Source of the DNA: Moesziomyces globuligerus
Lineage: Eukaryota > Basidiomycota > Ustilaginomycetes > Ustilaginales > Ustilaginaceae
Reading direction: 5' to 3'
Assembly (NCBI GenBank): GCA_030849465.1
Contig: JARVLF010000011.1
Span: 248,001 to 312,000 of the forward strand
Length of the DNA stretch: 64,000 nt
This document shows positions 9,844 through 20,375 of this stretch, in pieces. Under the pieces are notes generated by a model. That model ran no database searches. It was given only the letters and a program-made list of their open reading frames with translations, and was not told the origin of the DNA. Position 1 is the first letter of the stretch. The number at the start of each line of letters is the position of its first letter. Both the position numbers and the translations under genes were made by a program.

Positions 9844-11173
9844 TCAGGGCTGCGCCGCGATCGCGCCCACGCTGCTGCCGGCGCTCGACAGCCTGGCGCC
9901 AAAGCTCATGCCGTTGCCGCCAAAGCTGGCGGCGCGCGGGCTGGCGCACAGCTTCGACATGGCGTCCTTGCGCAGTCGGCTGTTCATGCGCGCCTGGAAG
10001 TTGACCTTTTCAAACTCGCTCGGCTGGCCCTTGGGCTGGCGTCGCGGCTGGATCGGCGGCAGCGTCAAGCCCGCATTGTTGATCGTCTGAACGCCGTCCG
10101 ACACGCCGTTCGCCTTGAACGCACGGTGCTGCGGCGCCGCAGACAGGTGGATCGCACGCGGAATCGCCTTGGGCGCACTCATCGGCGGCGTCGAGCTCGT
10201 CGACGTCGGCGCGCTTGCCGCCGTCCCGCGGCCCAGCGAGCCGTACCGCGCACCGCCGTTGGCCTGCTTGTGCGACTGCAGCTGCGTCTGCATCAGCATC
10301 TGCGTCTGCGTCTGCATCTGCTGCGGACGCGGCGTCGTCGCCAGCGCCGCCTTGCTCATCGGCGTGTGCATCTCCAAGTCCTCCTCGCTCGTCTCGGGCG
10401 TCTGGTCGCCCTCGACCTGGTCAAACTCCGACTGCGCGCGCGAGCCCTCCGAGGCGCTGTCGTCGATCACAATCGACGGCGTCATGGTGCGAGATCGCAT
10501 CGACATGATGCTCTCGGCCGTGCCCGAAGACGGTCGCATCCCGCGGCGCGAGTCGCTGCCCGACGACGCCGGCGAGCTACCCCGGTGCGCAGGCGGCGTA
10601 GGCATGCGCTCTTCGGCCGCCATGGCGCCGCCTCGCCAGCTCCTCTGGTCCAGCGGAGTACGCGAAGGCGCTGCGCCCTCGTTGCTGGCCTTGCGCGTGT
10701 GGCGATTGAGGATGTTTTGCAACTGCTGCTGCTGTTGTTGTTGTTGTTGTTGCTGCTGCTGGAGCGAGTCGTTGTAGCTCGGAGCAGCGCCGTGCATGCC
10801 ATTGTCGAGGCCCATGGTCTGGTACAGCTGCTGCACCTGTCGCTGACGCAGGCTCGCCTGAAGACTCGCCTGCGCAGCCTGCCTCTGCTCCTGAGCCGAA
10901 GCGGCCGTGCCGTTGTACAGCGAGCCGAGGTCCAGGTCGCTGTGGCCGCCCTGCAGCTGCGAGAGAAGCAGACGCTGCTGGGCCGCGAGCTGCTGCTGCT
11001 GCTGGTTGTTGTGATGGTGCTGCTGCTGACCGTACTGGAGGTGCTGCTGTGCCTGCTGCTGCTGCTGCTGCTGCTGCTGCTTCTGGAGCGCCTGCAGACG
11101 GAGCAGCTCGATCTTCTGCTGCTGGACGGCCGCGTGCTGCTGAGCATACTGCTGCTGGAGCTGAAGCTGCATG

Positions 11174-11216
<43 letters not shown>

Positions 11217-11607
11217 TGAGGGTGTACTGCTGCTGGTGGGCATATCCACCCTGCGAAGCGGTATAGTTGTGGAAGCCGAGCTGAGCATCCGAGTGGTGAG
11301 CGGACGAGAGGTTCGAGTGGAGGCGCATGGCAGCGAGCTGGTCCTCGAGGCTGGCCTGGAGCGCCGAAATGTCGCGGAGCGGGTCGGCGTTGCGGTAGGC
11401 AGTGTTGTGCTGCTGAGCAGCGTACTGCTTAGCCTGCGACTGGCGAAGGCTGGCAGCGTTACGACCGCTAGACTCGTGGGCGGCGTCGTGAGCCGAGAAG
11501 ATGGAGCCGAGGCCGAGGCCTTCGGGGCGAGGCGAGGCGTACGAGTCGGCGCGGTTGGCGTAAGCGTGGCCGCCGCCGTAGAATTGCTGGTGGTTCGAGG
11601 TGTTCAT
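9844..11607 (-). CDS. Glutamine-rich protein of unknown function
   Basis: 587 residues, intronless, from the ATG at 11607 (MNTSNHQQFYGGGHAYANR). I do not recognise the family. Residues about 130-340 hold several polyglutamine runs, the longest about 13-16 Gln, separated by His, Leu, Met and Tyr. They are encoded mostly by CAG with some CAA. After these comes a Ser/Arg-rich region with SP and TP sites (MRSRTMTPSIVIDDSASEGS), then another Gln/Met/Thr repeat. The C-terminal 100 residues look more conserved: LTLPPIQPRRQPKGQPSEFE followed by KVNFQARMNSRLRKDAMSKL. Such Q-rich, low-complexity proteins are often transcription or RNA regulators, but that is inference. Upstream lies about 2.5 kb without a gene, suggesting a long regulated promoter or leader. 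Confidence 0.8.
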
Positions 11608-12796
11608 GTTGATGGGAATCGCAGATCCGATGCTGGCTGGTGAGCACAACGGTGTGGTGAACGAGTGTGGCAAAAAAAGCGTCGGTGTGGGGAAACTTGG
11701 GCTCCTGGCCAAACGAGAAGTGTAGTGTTGATACAGGTTATACCGAGAGGAGTTTGCAGCTCGGTGCGAGACGAGAGCCGAGTCAAGTGTGTTAAAAGGG
11801 GGGAATCTTGAGGCGTGCTTGAAGGCAGGTATACAGTTCGAGCGATGCGACGAACAGAAAGCGAGACGAGGACCGGAAGCGAGGCTTGCAGGAAAGAGGC
11901 GAATTAGAGGTGGCTGCGATCAACGCTTTGAGAAGTTGAGGTGGCCGAGAGGGAAAAGGGCTGAAAAGATAGGGACGGTAAAGAAGACCGTGGAGTGGGG
12001 GGTGGATGGTGGTGGCTCAAAAAGAGACGTGAGCGGAGGATGGAGCGAGATACGCGATCGATGGCGTGGAGTCTCGTGGCGATGTTGATGACCAGCAGAT
12101 GGCTGCGGTAGCGCGGTGGCAACGCGGTGGGCGAGGTGGAGATCGAGATGAAATGGGCGAGCTGCGGGAGGCGCAAGCGGTTATCAGAGCGAGGCTGGGC
12201 TGCTGGAGTAATGAAGCAGAAGTCAAGCTGTGCGAAGGGTTGTGGGCTACGACGACTGGGCGTAGAGCGGGTGCAGCGAGTACCAAGGGCGCGACGTTGA
12301 TGAGCGGCGCAAAGTGACGTAGTCAAGAGGTTGCTGAGCAGCAGATGGGATGGAGTGGGGTGAATGGAGGGCCGAGGCTATGGATTTGTTTTCTAATTGT
12401 TTGCTTGGTTTTCTCTTGGGTTGGGTGGACGGGAATCTGCCGCGATGAGCAGAGAGAGCGAGGTGACGTAGTCGATATCGACGGCGGAGGAGTACGCTTC
12501 GAAAGTCGCAGACGAACGAGGAGGACCGTGGAAGCGGAAGAGCGAAAGAACAACAAGGCGACGGCTGAGAGAAACGAGAAAAGGCGAGATTGAAGGTGGG
12601 AAGGCAAGGTAGGGTGGTGGCGAGGCTGATGAAGAAGGAGACGAAGGGGATAAGACGAGGGAGAAAAGGGGGTCAAAGTGGGGATGGGAAGGGAGAACCG
12701 AGACGAGGCTGATGGAGGAAGGGAGCAAGTGTGTGCGGGAGGTGACGACGACGAGATGGCGAAAAGGTGTGCTTTGGCGGCGGAGACAGCCTCGAA

Positions 12797-12836
12797 TGGC
12801 TGGCTGGCTGGCTGGCTGGCTGGTTGGCTGGCTGGC
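12797..12836. repeat. (TGGC)n tetranucleotide repeat
   Basis: About ten TGGC units with one TGGT interruption, followed by a degenerate continuation. Confidence 0.85.
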
Positions 12837-12954
12837 AGGCGACGACTGAGCCTCGCGCAGGCGGCCAAAGAGAAAGAGAGAGTGAAGAGAGGCAGCTCAA
12901 TTTTCACTGCGGCCTGGCTTGGCTTGGCTGGGGTTGGCTAGGCTGCTGTGCTGA

Positions 12955-12984
12955 TGAGCTGCTGAGCTGCTGAGCTGCTGAGCT
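12955..12984. repeat. 8-bp tandem repeat, unit GAGCTGCT
   Basis: Three full units plus a partial fourth of GAGCTGCT, in the gene-free region upstream of the Gln-rich gene. Confidence 0.8.
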
Positions 12985-13620
12985 GTATGCTCTGCTCGCC
13001 TTGCAGATGACAGCGCTGCTGCTGCTGCCGCCGCCGCCCGCCGCCGCATGCACTGAATCGCGCCCCGGTCCCGCCCAGCACAACCAAATTTCGCACAACC
13101 AAAAACCCTTCCCCAAGGAACAGCGGGTGGAGCACTTGAGCCGAGGAGGCCAGCCGAAAGGGTCGTGTCGATTCTTTCTTTTTTTCGACTGTAGGCGAGG
13201 CGGGTCGGGTGCCTGCTGGCCGTCTGCCACTGCACCGTACCGCGGGTTGCGCGCAGTCTCGCAGCAAAAGCGACGGTGGTCTTCGGCCCGCAGGCAGCAG
13301 ACGCCATGCATACATGCGAGCATGCAAGCATGCAGCAGGGCATGCAGAAGTGCCCAGCCTAGGCCAACCCAAACACGCTCTGCGGCCCCAACGGGACGTG
13401 TAAAGTGCTCTCACGAGGACGCCCATGCAACACGCTGGGTCACATCCGCTCGGCAACATGACCTCGCTCTGCTCGACACAAGTCGTGAATGCGAACGCTC
13501 GCTGCCTTCCATCCGCATACCAGTCGAGCCTCATGCAACGCCCAGGAAACAGGTCGAACACAAGAAGCGTGCTGGACCGGCTGCCTGTCATCTTCCATCA
13601 CATGATCAGCACGCACTCCA

Positions 13621-13670
13621 GCCATGCGCAGCCATGCGCAGCCATGCGCAGCCATGCGCAGCCATGCGCA
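13621..13670. repeat. 10-bp tandem repeat (GCCATGCGCA)5
   Basis: Five perfect 10-bp units. The period equals one helical turn, so TGCGCA-type sites recur on one DNA face. It lies 500 bp upstream of the BCKDH E1 alpha start. Confidence 0.9.
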
Positions 13671-14165
13671 GCCGGTGGCAGCCAGCCAAGCCAAGCCATG
13701 TCTCTGGTGCACTGGTTCCTTGCGTTCGCTTAGGCAGCATCTGCATCCGCAACACGTCGCTCGCTCTCGTCCGCGCTGGCATTCACTCACTCGGAAGCAA
13801 CACGCGAATTTTCGCCAGGCGATGTCCGACCTCCTCACAACTAACACTCAACCACCAACCAAAATCCGGTGCCCCTCTCCACACGCGAGGCCGTCAAGGC
13901 CGAAGTGGGTTTGGACGTGCACGGCGCAGCGCTTCGGCTTTAGAGCCAACGCGGAGCACCGAGAGAGCCAAAAGCGCACAAGGCGCACAAAGCGCACCAA
14001 GCGCACCCAGTGTCGAACGGCTTTGGTGTGGGGTAGCCTCGCTTTCCCCAGATCCCAGGCCTTTGCCCCAACCTAGCAGCCAGCATCTCTTGCGCTTGCT
14101 CCTCCTCAACTTGCTTCCGCCTTGTCACTCCTCTTGCTCCTCCGCACTGCACTGTTCGAGATACG

Positions 14166-15695
14166 ATGGCGTCCTCCACCTCGTTTGCCACGCGCCAGCT
14201 GCGTCTTGCTCGTCAGCTGCGCTGCGCAGCCGCCACGCCCTCGGCCTCGAGCTCGCGCGGCCTCGCTCGTACCTTCGCCAGCTCGGCGCTGGCTCGCAAG
14301 GATGGCGACGAGCCGCAGGGGCATCTGCCCGGCCATCCGTCGTCGGTCTTCCTCACCTCGCTCAACGACAGCTTCTTCGACCGCGTCAAGCCCAAGCAGC
14401 TCTCGGGCAACTCGAACGCCCAGGGCGGCATCCCCACCTACCGCCTCATGGACGGCGTCGGTCGCCTCCTCCCCGGCGTCACCGACGACATGGTCAGCAT
14501 CTCCCAGCACGAGGCGGTCAAGATGTACCGCACCATGCTCCTCCTCCCCCAGATCGACGTCATCCTCTACAACGCCCAGCGCCAGGGCAGGATTTCGTTC
14601 ATGATGACCTCGTACGGAGAGGAGGGCGCCGTCGTCGGCAGTGCCGCCGGCCTCGATGCCAACGACGAGGTCTTTGCTCAGTACAGAGAGTCCGGCGTCC
14701 TCCTCTGGCGCGACTTTTCCATCGACCACTACATGTCCCAGGTCTTTGGAGCCGAAGACGACCTCTGCGGAGGCAGGCAGATGCCCATCCACTTTGGCAG
14801 CACCCAGCACCACTTCCACACCATCAGCAGCCCGCTCGCTACCCAGATCCCCCAGGCTGCAGGCGCCGCCTATGCGCTCAAGAGGTCCAAGGGCCGCGAG
14901 AACAACGTCGTCATCTGCTACTTTGGCGAGGGCGCCGCCAGCGAAGGCGACTTCCACGCCGGCATGAACCTCGCCGCCACCACAAAGAGTCCCGTCATGT
15001 AAGTTTCTTACCGCTCCTCCCTTTCCTTTCTTACCTCTAGGCATCAAGCTCCAACTGACGTCCTTCGATGGGTTGGTGGCGGCAGCTTCTTTGTGCGCAA
15101 CAACGGTTATGCGATCTCGACGCCGGCGGCCGAGCAGTTCCGGGGCGACGGAATCGCCTCGCGCGGACCCGGGTATGGTATGCTGACGATCCGTGTCGAT
15201 GGCAACGATGCGCTCGCGGTGCGTTCGGCCGTGCAGGCAGCCAGGGCCAAGGCGGTCGAGGAGCAGCGTCCCGTGCTGATCGAAGCCATGACCTACCGCG
15301 TCGGCCACCACTCGACCTCGGACGACTCGTCGGCCTACCGCTCCAAGCAGGCGGTGGAGAACTGGAAGCAGATGGACAACCCGCTCCACCGCATGCGCAA
15401 CTTCCTCACCGACCGCGGCTGGTGGAACGACGCGCTCGAGGACGAGACCAAGGCTCAGCACCGCAAGACCGTCATCGAAGCCATGGGCCGCGCAGAGAAG
15501 AAGAAGCGCCCGCAACTCAGCAGCCTGTTCGAGGGCACCTACCGCGGCGACATGCCCCAAAACCTCAAGGAACAGCGCTCCGAGCTCGCCCAGCTCCTCG
15601 ACAAGTACGCAGCCCTCCCAGGTTGGTCCAAGGAGCTGGCTAAGCATGCTAACGCCGGTAAGGACATGGAGCAGTACGTCGACAACAAGGCCTAG
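14166..15695 (+). CDS. 2-oxoisovalerate (branched-chain 2-oxoacid) dehydrogenase E1 alpha subunit, two exons
   Basis: The thiamine-diphosphate-dependent alpha subunit of the mitochondrial complex that decarboxylates the 2-oxoacids of Val, Leu and Ile. Exon 1 is 14166-14998 and exon 2 is 15086-15695; the 87-nt intron (14999-15085) starts GTAAGT and ends GGCAG, splitting an Ile codon. The product has 480 residues. Residues 1-45 are an Arg/Ser/Ala presequence (RQLRLARQLRCAAATPSASS). Diagnostic segments are YGEEGAVVGSAAGL, FAQYRESGVLLWRDFS, the ThDP motif CYFGEGAASEGDFHAGMN, and across the splice site FFVRNNGYAISTPAAEQF. YRVGHHSTSDDSSAYR matches the phosphorylation loop of BCKDHA. These features favour BCKDH over pyruvate dehydrogenase E1 alpha. 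A Nuc1-like nuclease gene follows on the same strand 260 bp later. Confidence 0.95.
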
Positions 15696-15954
15696 GTAGC
15701 AGTAGAAGAACAAAGCAATCAAGCCACGGCGCACGTTTTTGGCGTGACCTTGGACCCTGAGCGCGAAGAAGCTGAGAAGGAAAAAGAGCCAGAAAAGAAA
15801 GGTCGGAAGCGGAGAAAAGCGAGGGAAAAAAGAAAAAAGGAAAAGAAAAAAGGTGTTGGTTGGGAGCGAGGTGTGAAAAGCCATACCGAGCGCTGTGGCT
15901 GGTTGGGCTTCTGCTGACCATCGTCCAGACGCATCTCTACGGTCCGGATCGAGC

Positions 15955-17055
15955 ATGTCGTACGTGGTGCAAGCGGGACTCTTTGCTGGAGGGCTGGTGG
16001 TGGGTGCAGGCGGAGCGGTGTTGCTCGCCGGCAACCGCAAAGCCTCGACGCCGATGGCCGTTGCTAACGACCCGTCGGGTCCTCCTGGCAAGCCCACGGT
16101 CACACCCTCGTCTGCCACCGCCTCGTCTTCGCTCGCAGTTGTCGACTCGGGCTATGCCTCTTCGGATGCACTGGGGCCTGCTGGCTATCCGGGTCCGGTC
16201 TCGGACTTTCTGCGTCACACCGCCTACGTCTCGTCGTACGATCGTCGGCTGCGCCATCCTGCATGGACCGCGGAGCACCTCACGGCCGCATCGCTGCAGA
16301 GGCCAGCGGGAACCAAGCCGGATCGATCCAACTCGACGTTCCGGGAGGATATGCGCATCCCCGAGCTCTTCCGCGCCAAGATGGCAGACTACTTCCGCTC
16401 CGGCTACGATCGAGGCCACATGGTCCCTGCTGCCGACGCCAAGGCTTCGCAGCTCGCCATGGACGAGACGTTCCTCCTGACCAACATCGCTCCGCAGGTC
16501 GGCGCAGGTATGAACCGCGACTACTGGGCGCATACCGAGGACTTTGTCCGTCGTCTCACCGCCAGGTTCGCAGACCTCTACGTATTCACCATCCCGCTCT
16601 ACCTCCCGCGCCAGTATCCCGATGGCAAGTTCCGCGTCTCGTACGAAGTCATCGGCAATCCACCCAACGTCGCCGTCCCTACGCACTTTGCAAAAGTCAT
16701 CCTCGGCCTCGGTCAGGCTCCCGAGGGCAATGGCGCTCCGGGCCCCAAGCCGGAATGGAAGTCGATCGGCGCCAAGGTCGGCCTCGCCAACGTCGTGGCC
16801 CTCGGCGCCTTTGTCATGCCCAACAGCGTCATCCCCAACGAGGCACCGCTCGAGAGCTTCGCCGTACCCATCGAAACGGTCGAAAGAGCCGCGGGTCTCA
16901 CCCTCTTTCCTCCGGCGCTCAAGAGCGCAGCAAAGGGCCTCTGCGAGACGGTCAAGTGCTCCATCGTCGTGCGCGAGTTCAACGACAAGAGCAAGAGCCT
17001 CACCGCCCCCGCGCCAAAGCCGCTCCCCGCCCCCGTACCAAGCGCAAGGCTCTGA
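15955..17055 (+). CDS. NUC1: Mitochondrial non-specific DNA/RNA endonuclease (EndoG/Nuc1 family)
   Basis: 366 residues, intronless. The N-terminus (residues about 5-27, VVQAGLFAGGLVVGAGGAVL) is hydrophobic and would anchor the protein in or direct it to mitochondria, as in yeast Nuc1. The nuclease domain contains the beta-beta-alpha-metal signature DRGHMVPAAD at about 150-160, with the catalytic His, then FLLTNIAPQVGAGMNRDYWA with the metal-binding Asn region. Family members act in mitochondrial DNA turnover and cell-death DNA degradation. ATG 15955 was chosen over an upstream in-frame start because the hydrophobic segment follows it directly. The C-terminus is Pro/Ala-rich (KPLPAPVPSARL). 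Confidence 0.93.
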   Translation: MSYVVQAGLFAGGLVVGAGGAVLLAGNRKASTPMAVANDPSGPPGKPTVTPSSATASSSLAVVDSGYASSDALGPAGYPGPVSDFLRHTAYVSSYDRRLRHPAWTAEHLTAASLQRPAGTKPDRSNSTFREDMRIPELFRAKMADYFRSGYDRGHMVPAADAKASQLAMDETFLLTNIAPQVGAGMNRDYWAHTEDFVRRLTARFADLYVFTIPLYLPRQYPDGKFRVSYEVIGNPPNVAVPTHFAKVILGLGQAPEGNGAPGPKPEWKSIGAKVGLANVVALGAFVMPNSVIPNEAPLESFAVPIETVERAAGLTLFPPALKSAAKGLCETVKCSIVVREFNDKSKSLTAPAPKPLPAPVPSARL

Positions 17056-17389
17056 TCGCAGCCAGAGCAGCAATGTCATCGCCATCCAAACATACTGCGA
17101 TTCAAACCGTATCCGGCCAATGGGCGAGTCGGGTGTGTGCGGCGTGAATGGATTTGGAGTCCGAGGATCGTCGTTTTCGAGCTGCGAATTTTGAGAGCAT
17201 TTGCCGCACTGACCGCCTAAAATGCATTCACATTTGGCACGGATCGACACTTTCGCCCTCACCACCACCACCTTGACCACCACCAGCAAGTGAACGCAGG
17301 CAGACCCAGGGCACCGAACGTTTGCTCATCTTCCCCTCCCACCTCGCACATCGGCGTCTTGCTCACCAGAGGGTAGCGTGTTGGCCACG
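17056..17389. promoter_or_regulatory. Intergenic between NUC1 and the PQ-loop gene
   Basis: About 330 bp with the NUC1 3' UTR and the promoter of the next gene. A C/A-rich CACCACCACC stretch lies near 17260. Nothing else is seen. Confidence 0.4.
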
Positions 17390-18610
17390 ATGAGTGTCTC
17401 TACGCTGGCGGCGTTGGGGATGGCGATCGGCGCTCCGCTCGTGTACGCGGACCAGGCGTATTCGATCTACCGGAAGCAGGATGCGCGCGGCTTTTCGCAC
17501 GACGTGTGCGGCGTGCTGCTGCTGGCCAACATCACGCGCTGCGTCTTCTGGCTCGGCGAGCGGTTCGAAGCGGCGCTGCTGCTGCAGAGTCTGCTCATGA
17601 TCGCGGCGCAGCTCGGCCTGCTCCACCTCTGCATCCGCTTCAAGCCCGTGACGCGCTTCAGCAAGAGTCTGAGCTCGGACGGTGCGCGCGTCGTCTTTGA
17701 CGCGCCGCACGAGCACGAGGCTGCAGCCACCTCGGCGTCGGTGCCGACGACGGAGCGCGATCTCATGGACCTCCAAACCGCCCAGGACGAGGAGGAGGGC
17801 ATGTATGCGGACAAGCAACCGCTGCTCGTCACCCTCGGGGCGCTGTTCCGAGGACAGGGATATGCGAGAGTCTCGCCGTCCGATCCAACCGCTTCCACCT
17901 CGTCCGCCTCGTCGACTCCGATGCCTGCACCCGTGACAGCACCGCCATCGCGGCTGCGAGCATGGTGGGCCGTGCTCAAGCCAGAGCGGGCGAGACCGTT
18001 GAACTTCTGGCAGTGGTCCGACTACAATTCGTACCTCGTCTTCCTCGCGCTCTTTACGCTGCTCCTGCTGCTGCTCTACCTCGGGCTCGGCGGCTCGGCG
18101 ACGTTTGTCGCCATGCTCGGCTATGCGGCGCTCGGGCTCGAATCGACGCTCCCCATCCCCCAGCTCATCGCAAACTACCGTCGCAAGAGCCTCGCCGGCT
18201 TCCGGCCGAGCGTGCTCGTGGGCTGGTTGGGCGGCGACTCGTTCAAGCTCCTCTACTTTTGGCTCCGCGCGAGCCCCGTCCAGTTCACCTCGTGCGCCGC
18301 CTTTCAGCTCTCGATCGACCTCGCCATCCTCGCCCAGGCGCGCCTCTACCGCGAAAACACCCAACGCGATCAGGACAACATCACAAACACCCCGCAGCGC
18401 CCACCCGCACAGGCAGACGGGGAAGAGGTGGAGCAGGATGAAGATCTGCCGCCCGCTCGTACGCCCATGCGCAAGCCAAAGTCAATGCCTCCGCAAAAGG
18501 CGGCAGTCGCAGACGAACAAGACCTGCTCCATGATCCGCACCACGTCATCGCCATCGAGGCCGACGACGATGACGACCAGGGCGACATCGCCAATTCCCG
18601 CCGCACTTAG
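17390..18610 (+). CDS. PQ-loop membrane protein, Any1/SLC66A2 (PQLC1)-like
   Basis: 406 residues, intronless. Two PQ-loop triple-helix bundles are visible. The first is GAPLVYADQAYSIYRKQDAR with VCGVLLLANITRCVFWLGER (the PQ itself is replaced by AD/Q). The second is LESTLPIPQLIANYRRKS, with GWLGGDSFKLLYFWLRASPV. About seven membrane segments are likely. A long hydrophilic loop (about 95-200) separates the two bundles, and the C-terminus is acidic and disordered. The layout and the WLGGDSFK sequence match the yeast Any1 / human SLC66A2 group, which acts on endosomal/Golgi phospholipid asymmetry and counteracts flippase defects. Substrate and location here are inferred. ATG 17390 is the first true Met in frame. 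Confidence 0.85.
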   Translation: MSVSTLAALGMAIGAPLVYADQAYSIYRKQDARGFSHDVCGVLLLANITRCVFWLGERFEAALLLQSLLMIAAQLGLLHLCIRFKPVTRFSKSLSSDGARVVFDAPHEHEAAATSASVPTTERDLMDLQTAQDEEEGMYADKQPLLVTLGALFRGQGYARVSPSDPTASTSSASSTPMPAPVTAPPSRLRAWWAVLKPERARPLNFWQWSDYNSYLVFLALFTLLLLLLYLGLGGSATFVAMLGYAALGLESTLPIPQLIANYRRKSLAGFRPSVLVGWLGGDSFKLLYFWLRASPVQFTSCAAFQLSIDLAILAQARLYRENTQRDQDNITNTPQRPPAQADGEEVEQDEDLPPARTPMRKPKSMPPQKAAVADEQDLLHDPHHVIAIEADDDDDQGDIANSRRT

Positions 18611-18705
18611 CGCCCGCGTCTTGTCCCTCTGGGGCGATCCGTTGTCACATGTATACTGTACGCCGTGGACAGTTGGGAAAACTCTATTCTACGCTCCAAC
18701 GACGA

Positions 18706-20375
18706 CTAGCTCGAGACGAGTTTTGCGATCCAGCTGTTGCGCTTGGGTTCGGTGGATGGAGGTGGGGTGCTATCCTTTGCGAGATCGAGCAGGGGTCTGG
18801 AGCGTTCGAACCTCTTGTCTGCGTCGAGGCCGAGAGCGTCTTCGGTCCTTTGGAGGGCGAGTTTGAGTGTGTTTGGAGGCATGGTGAAAGTGAATCTGAA
18901 CCAGCCAGGGTTGGGATGGTGGTACTGTTTTCCGGGTGCGATAAAGATGCGGTTGTCGAGCAGCTTGTCTACGAACCTGGCCTCTGCGTCCCATTTCTCG
19001 TCTTGGGACATACTGGGTTGGATGCCGATGAGCGTGCTGAGGTCGAGCATGACAAAGAAGCCGGCGTTGGAGGGCAAGTACGGGATACCGACGTGACGGG
19101 CCCAGGCGACCGTGTGTTCGTAGGCGCGTGCGAGACGTCGACGATTCTCGGCAAGGTACCAACCAAGGAAGGTCTCGTCCGAAAGCCAGGCGTGCCAGAG
19201 AGAAGCGGCGGGAGAGGCCGACTGCGACAAGAGGCCGATCGAGGCCATGGCACGCTGCAGCGCAGGGTTGTGCTGCGAAACCATCACGCCCAACCGGAAG
19301 CCGTTGACCGCAAAGTCCTTGGACGCAGAGGTCACCACGTGCACGTACGCCGGATCCAACCCACACTCGCGCTCCACATCGATCGCCAGCACACTCTCAA
19401 ACACCGCAGGCTCCGACACCTCGAGCGTGGCAAAACACGACCGCGCATAAATCCTACCCACCCGACCAACAACAAGCGACGTCAGTACTCACGCCCAGCA
19501 CCAAAAAAAAGGGGGGACTGGGTTGGCGGGTGGACTTACTCGTCAGAGACAAAGTGGAGCTTGTACTTTGCGGCGAATTTGGCGAGCTCGACGACGGTCT
19601 CGCGCGGGTAGATGGTTCCCGTGGGGTTGTGAGGATTGCAGAGCAGCAGCACTCTTACCCTGATGCCCTGCTGTGTAGCCCTGGCATACGCCTCTTCGTA
19701 CGCGCGCACCGTGTCCTTTGCAAACGCGCTCTCGGCCAGACTAACCGCGTCCGCGCTCGGCTCTGGCAGCGGCAGATGGACCTCTACGACCTGCGCGTTT
19801 GCTCTGGAGGTGAGGTCGTTATCAAAGGCGTTGTAGTAGGGCAGACTGAGCAGGACGCCGTCGCCGACGTCGCAGAGGTTCCAAAAGAGCTCGTCGAGGA
19901 TGCCCGTCGCGCCCGAGGCGATGGCGATGTGCTCCGGCTCCACCGCCTTGATCGGCCTCGGCGATCTCTCGGCGTCGGGCCAGTCGGGCGAGTAGTGGTT
20001 GAAGAGCTTGGCGACGGCCTCGAGCAGACGCGTCGAGGTGGTGAAGCGGTCCGCATAGGTGAGGTCGGCGGGCGCGAGGCGGAGGCGGTTCGGCGCGAGG
20101 AGGTAGCGAAGCAGCTCGTCGCGGCAGAGCGAGTTGTCGGCGATGCCGGCATTGATGATGCCGTCCGGATTGGTCTCCGGATCGTACATGTTGGCAAGCA
20201 GCCGCTTCAGACCCTCGGGGAGCTGGAACGAGTTGGCGCCGAGCTCGCCGCGGCGCGAGAGCGTAGCACCCCTGTCATCGGGACCACCAGAGCGGCTGAG
20301 CTGCACGTCCGAGAGCGTGCGCGTCAGCGTCGTCAGCTCGGACGCAGCAGCTACGGCAGATGCGGTCTCGGTCAT
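18706..20375 (-). CDS. ACC-synthase-like class I/II PLP aminotransferase, two exons
   Basis: Exon 1 is 20375-19540 and exon 2 is 19453-18706; the 86-nt intron (GTAAGT to TAG) splits a Glu codon inside the HFVSDEIYARSCF motif. The product has 527 residues. Motifs are IASGATGILDELFWNL, LSLPYYNAFDNDLTSR (the AdoMet/PLP-facing Tyr region), LLLCNPHNPTGTIYPRE with the PLP Asn, and SASKDFAVNGFRLGVMVSQH with the PLP-binding Lys. This is the subfamily of 1-aminocyclopropane-1-carboxylate synthase and its fungal/animal homologues. Many fungal members are not proven ACC synthases and may be general aminotransferases, so the reaction is unsettled. No targeting signal is apparent. It is divergent from the CLYBL-like gene across about 490 bp. 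Confidence 0.9.

Larger units (their letters stand above)
11608..14165. promoter_or_regulatory. Long gene-free region between two divergent genes
   Basis: About 2.56 kb between the Gln-rich gene (minus) and BCKDH E1 alpha (plus). The part from 11.6 to 12.9 kb is strongly pyrimidine-rich on the minus strand, as expected of a leader/promoter of the Gln-rich gene. It holds tandem repeats at 12797-12836, 12955-12984 and 13621-13670. Frames up to 679 codons cross part of it but have low-complexity or unfamiliar translations, and I do not accept them as genes. Confidence 0.5.

Noticed and set aside
9823..11643. 606-codon plus-strand frame with long Leu runs
   Set aside because: Antisense of the polyglutamine gene; Leu runs are the reverse reading of CAG tracts.
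12323..12907. 194-codon Ser/Pro-rich minus-strand frame
   Set aside because: Its composition reflects pyrimidine-rich leader DNA and a TGGC repeat; no coding support.
13001..15040. 679-codon plus-strand frame overlapping BCKDH E1 alpha
   Set aside because: It reads a different frame through intergenic DNA and a well-supported gene, and has no domain.
14106..16118. 670-codon minus-strand frame
   Set aside because: Antisense to BCKDH E1 alpha; no family signature, while the plus strand has clear ThDP motifs and a correct intron.
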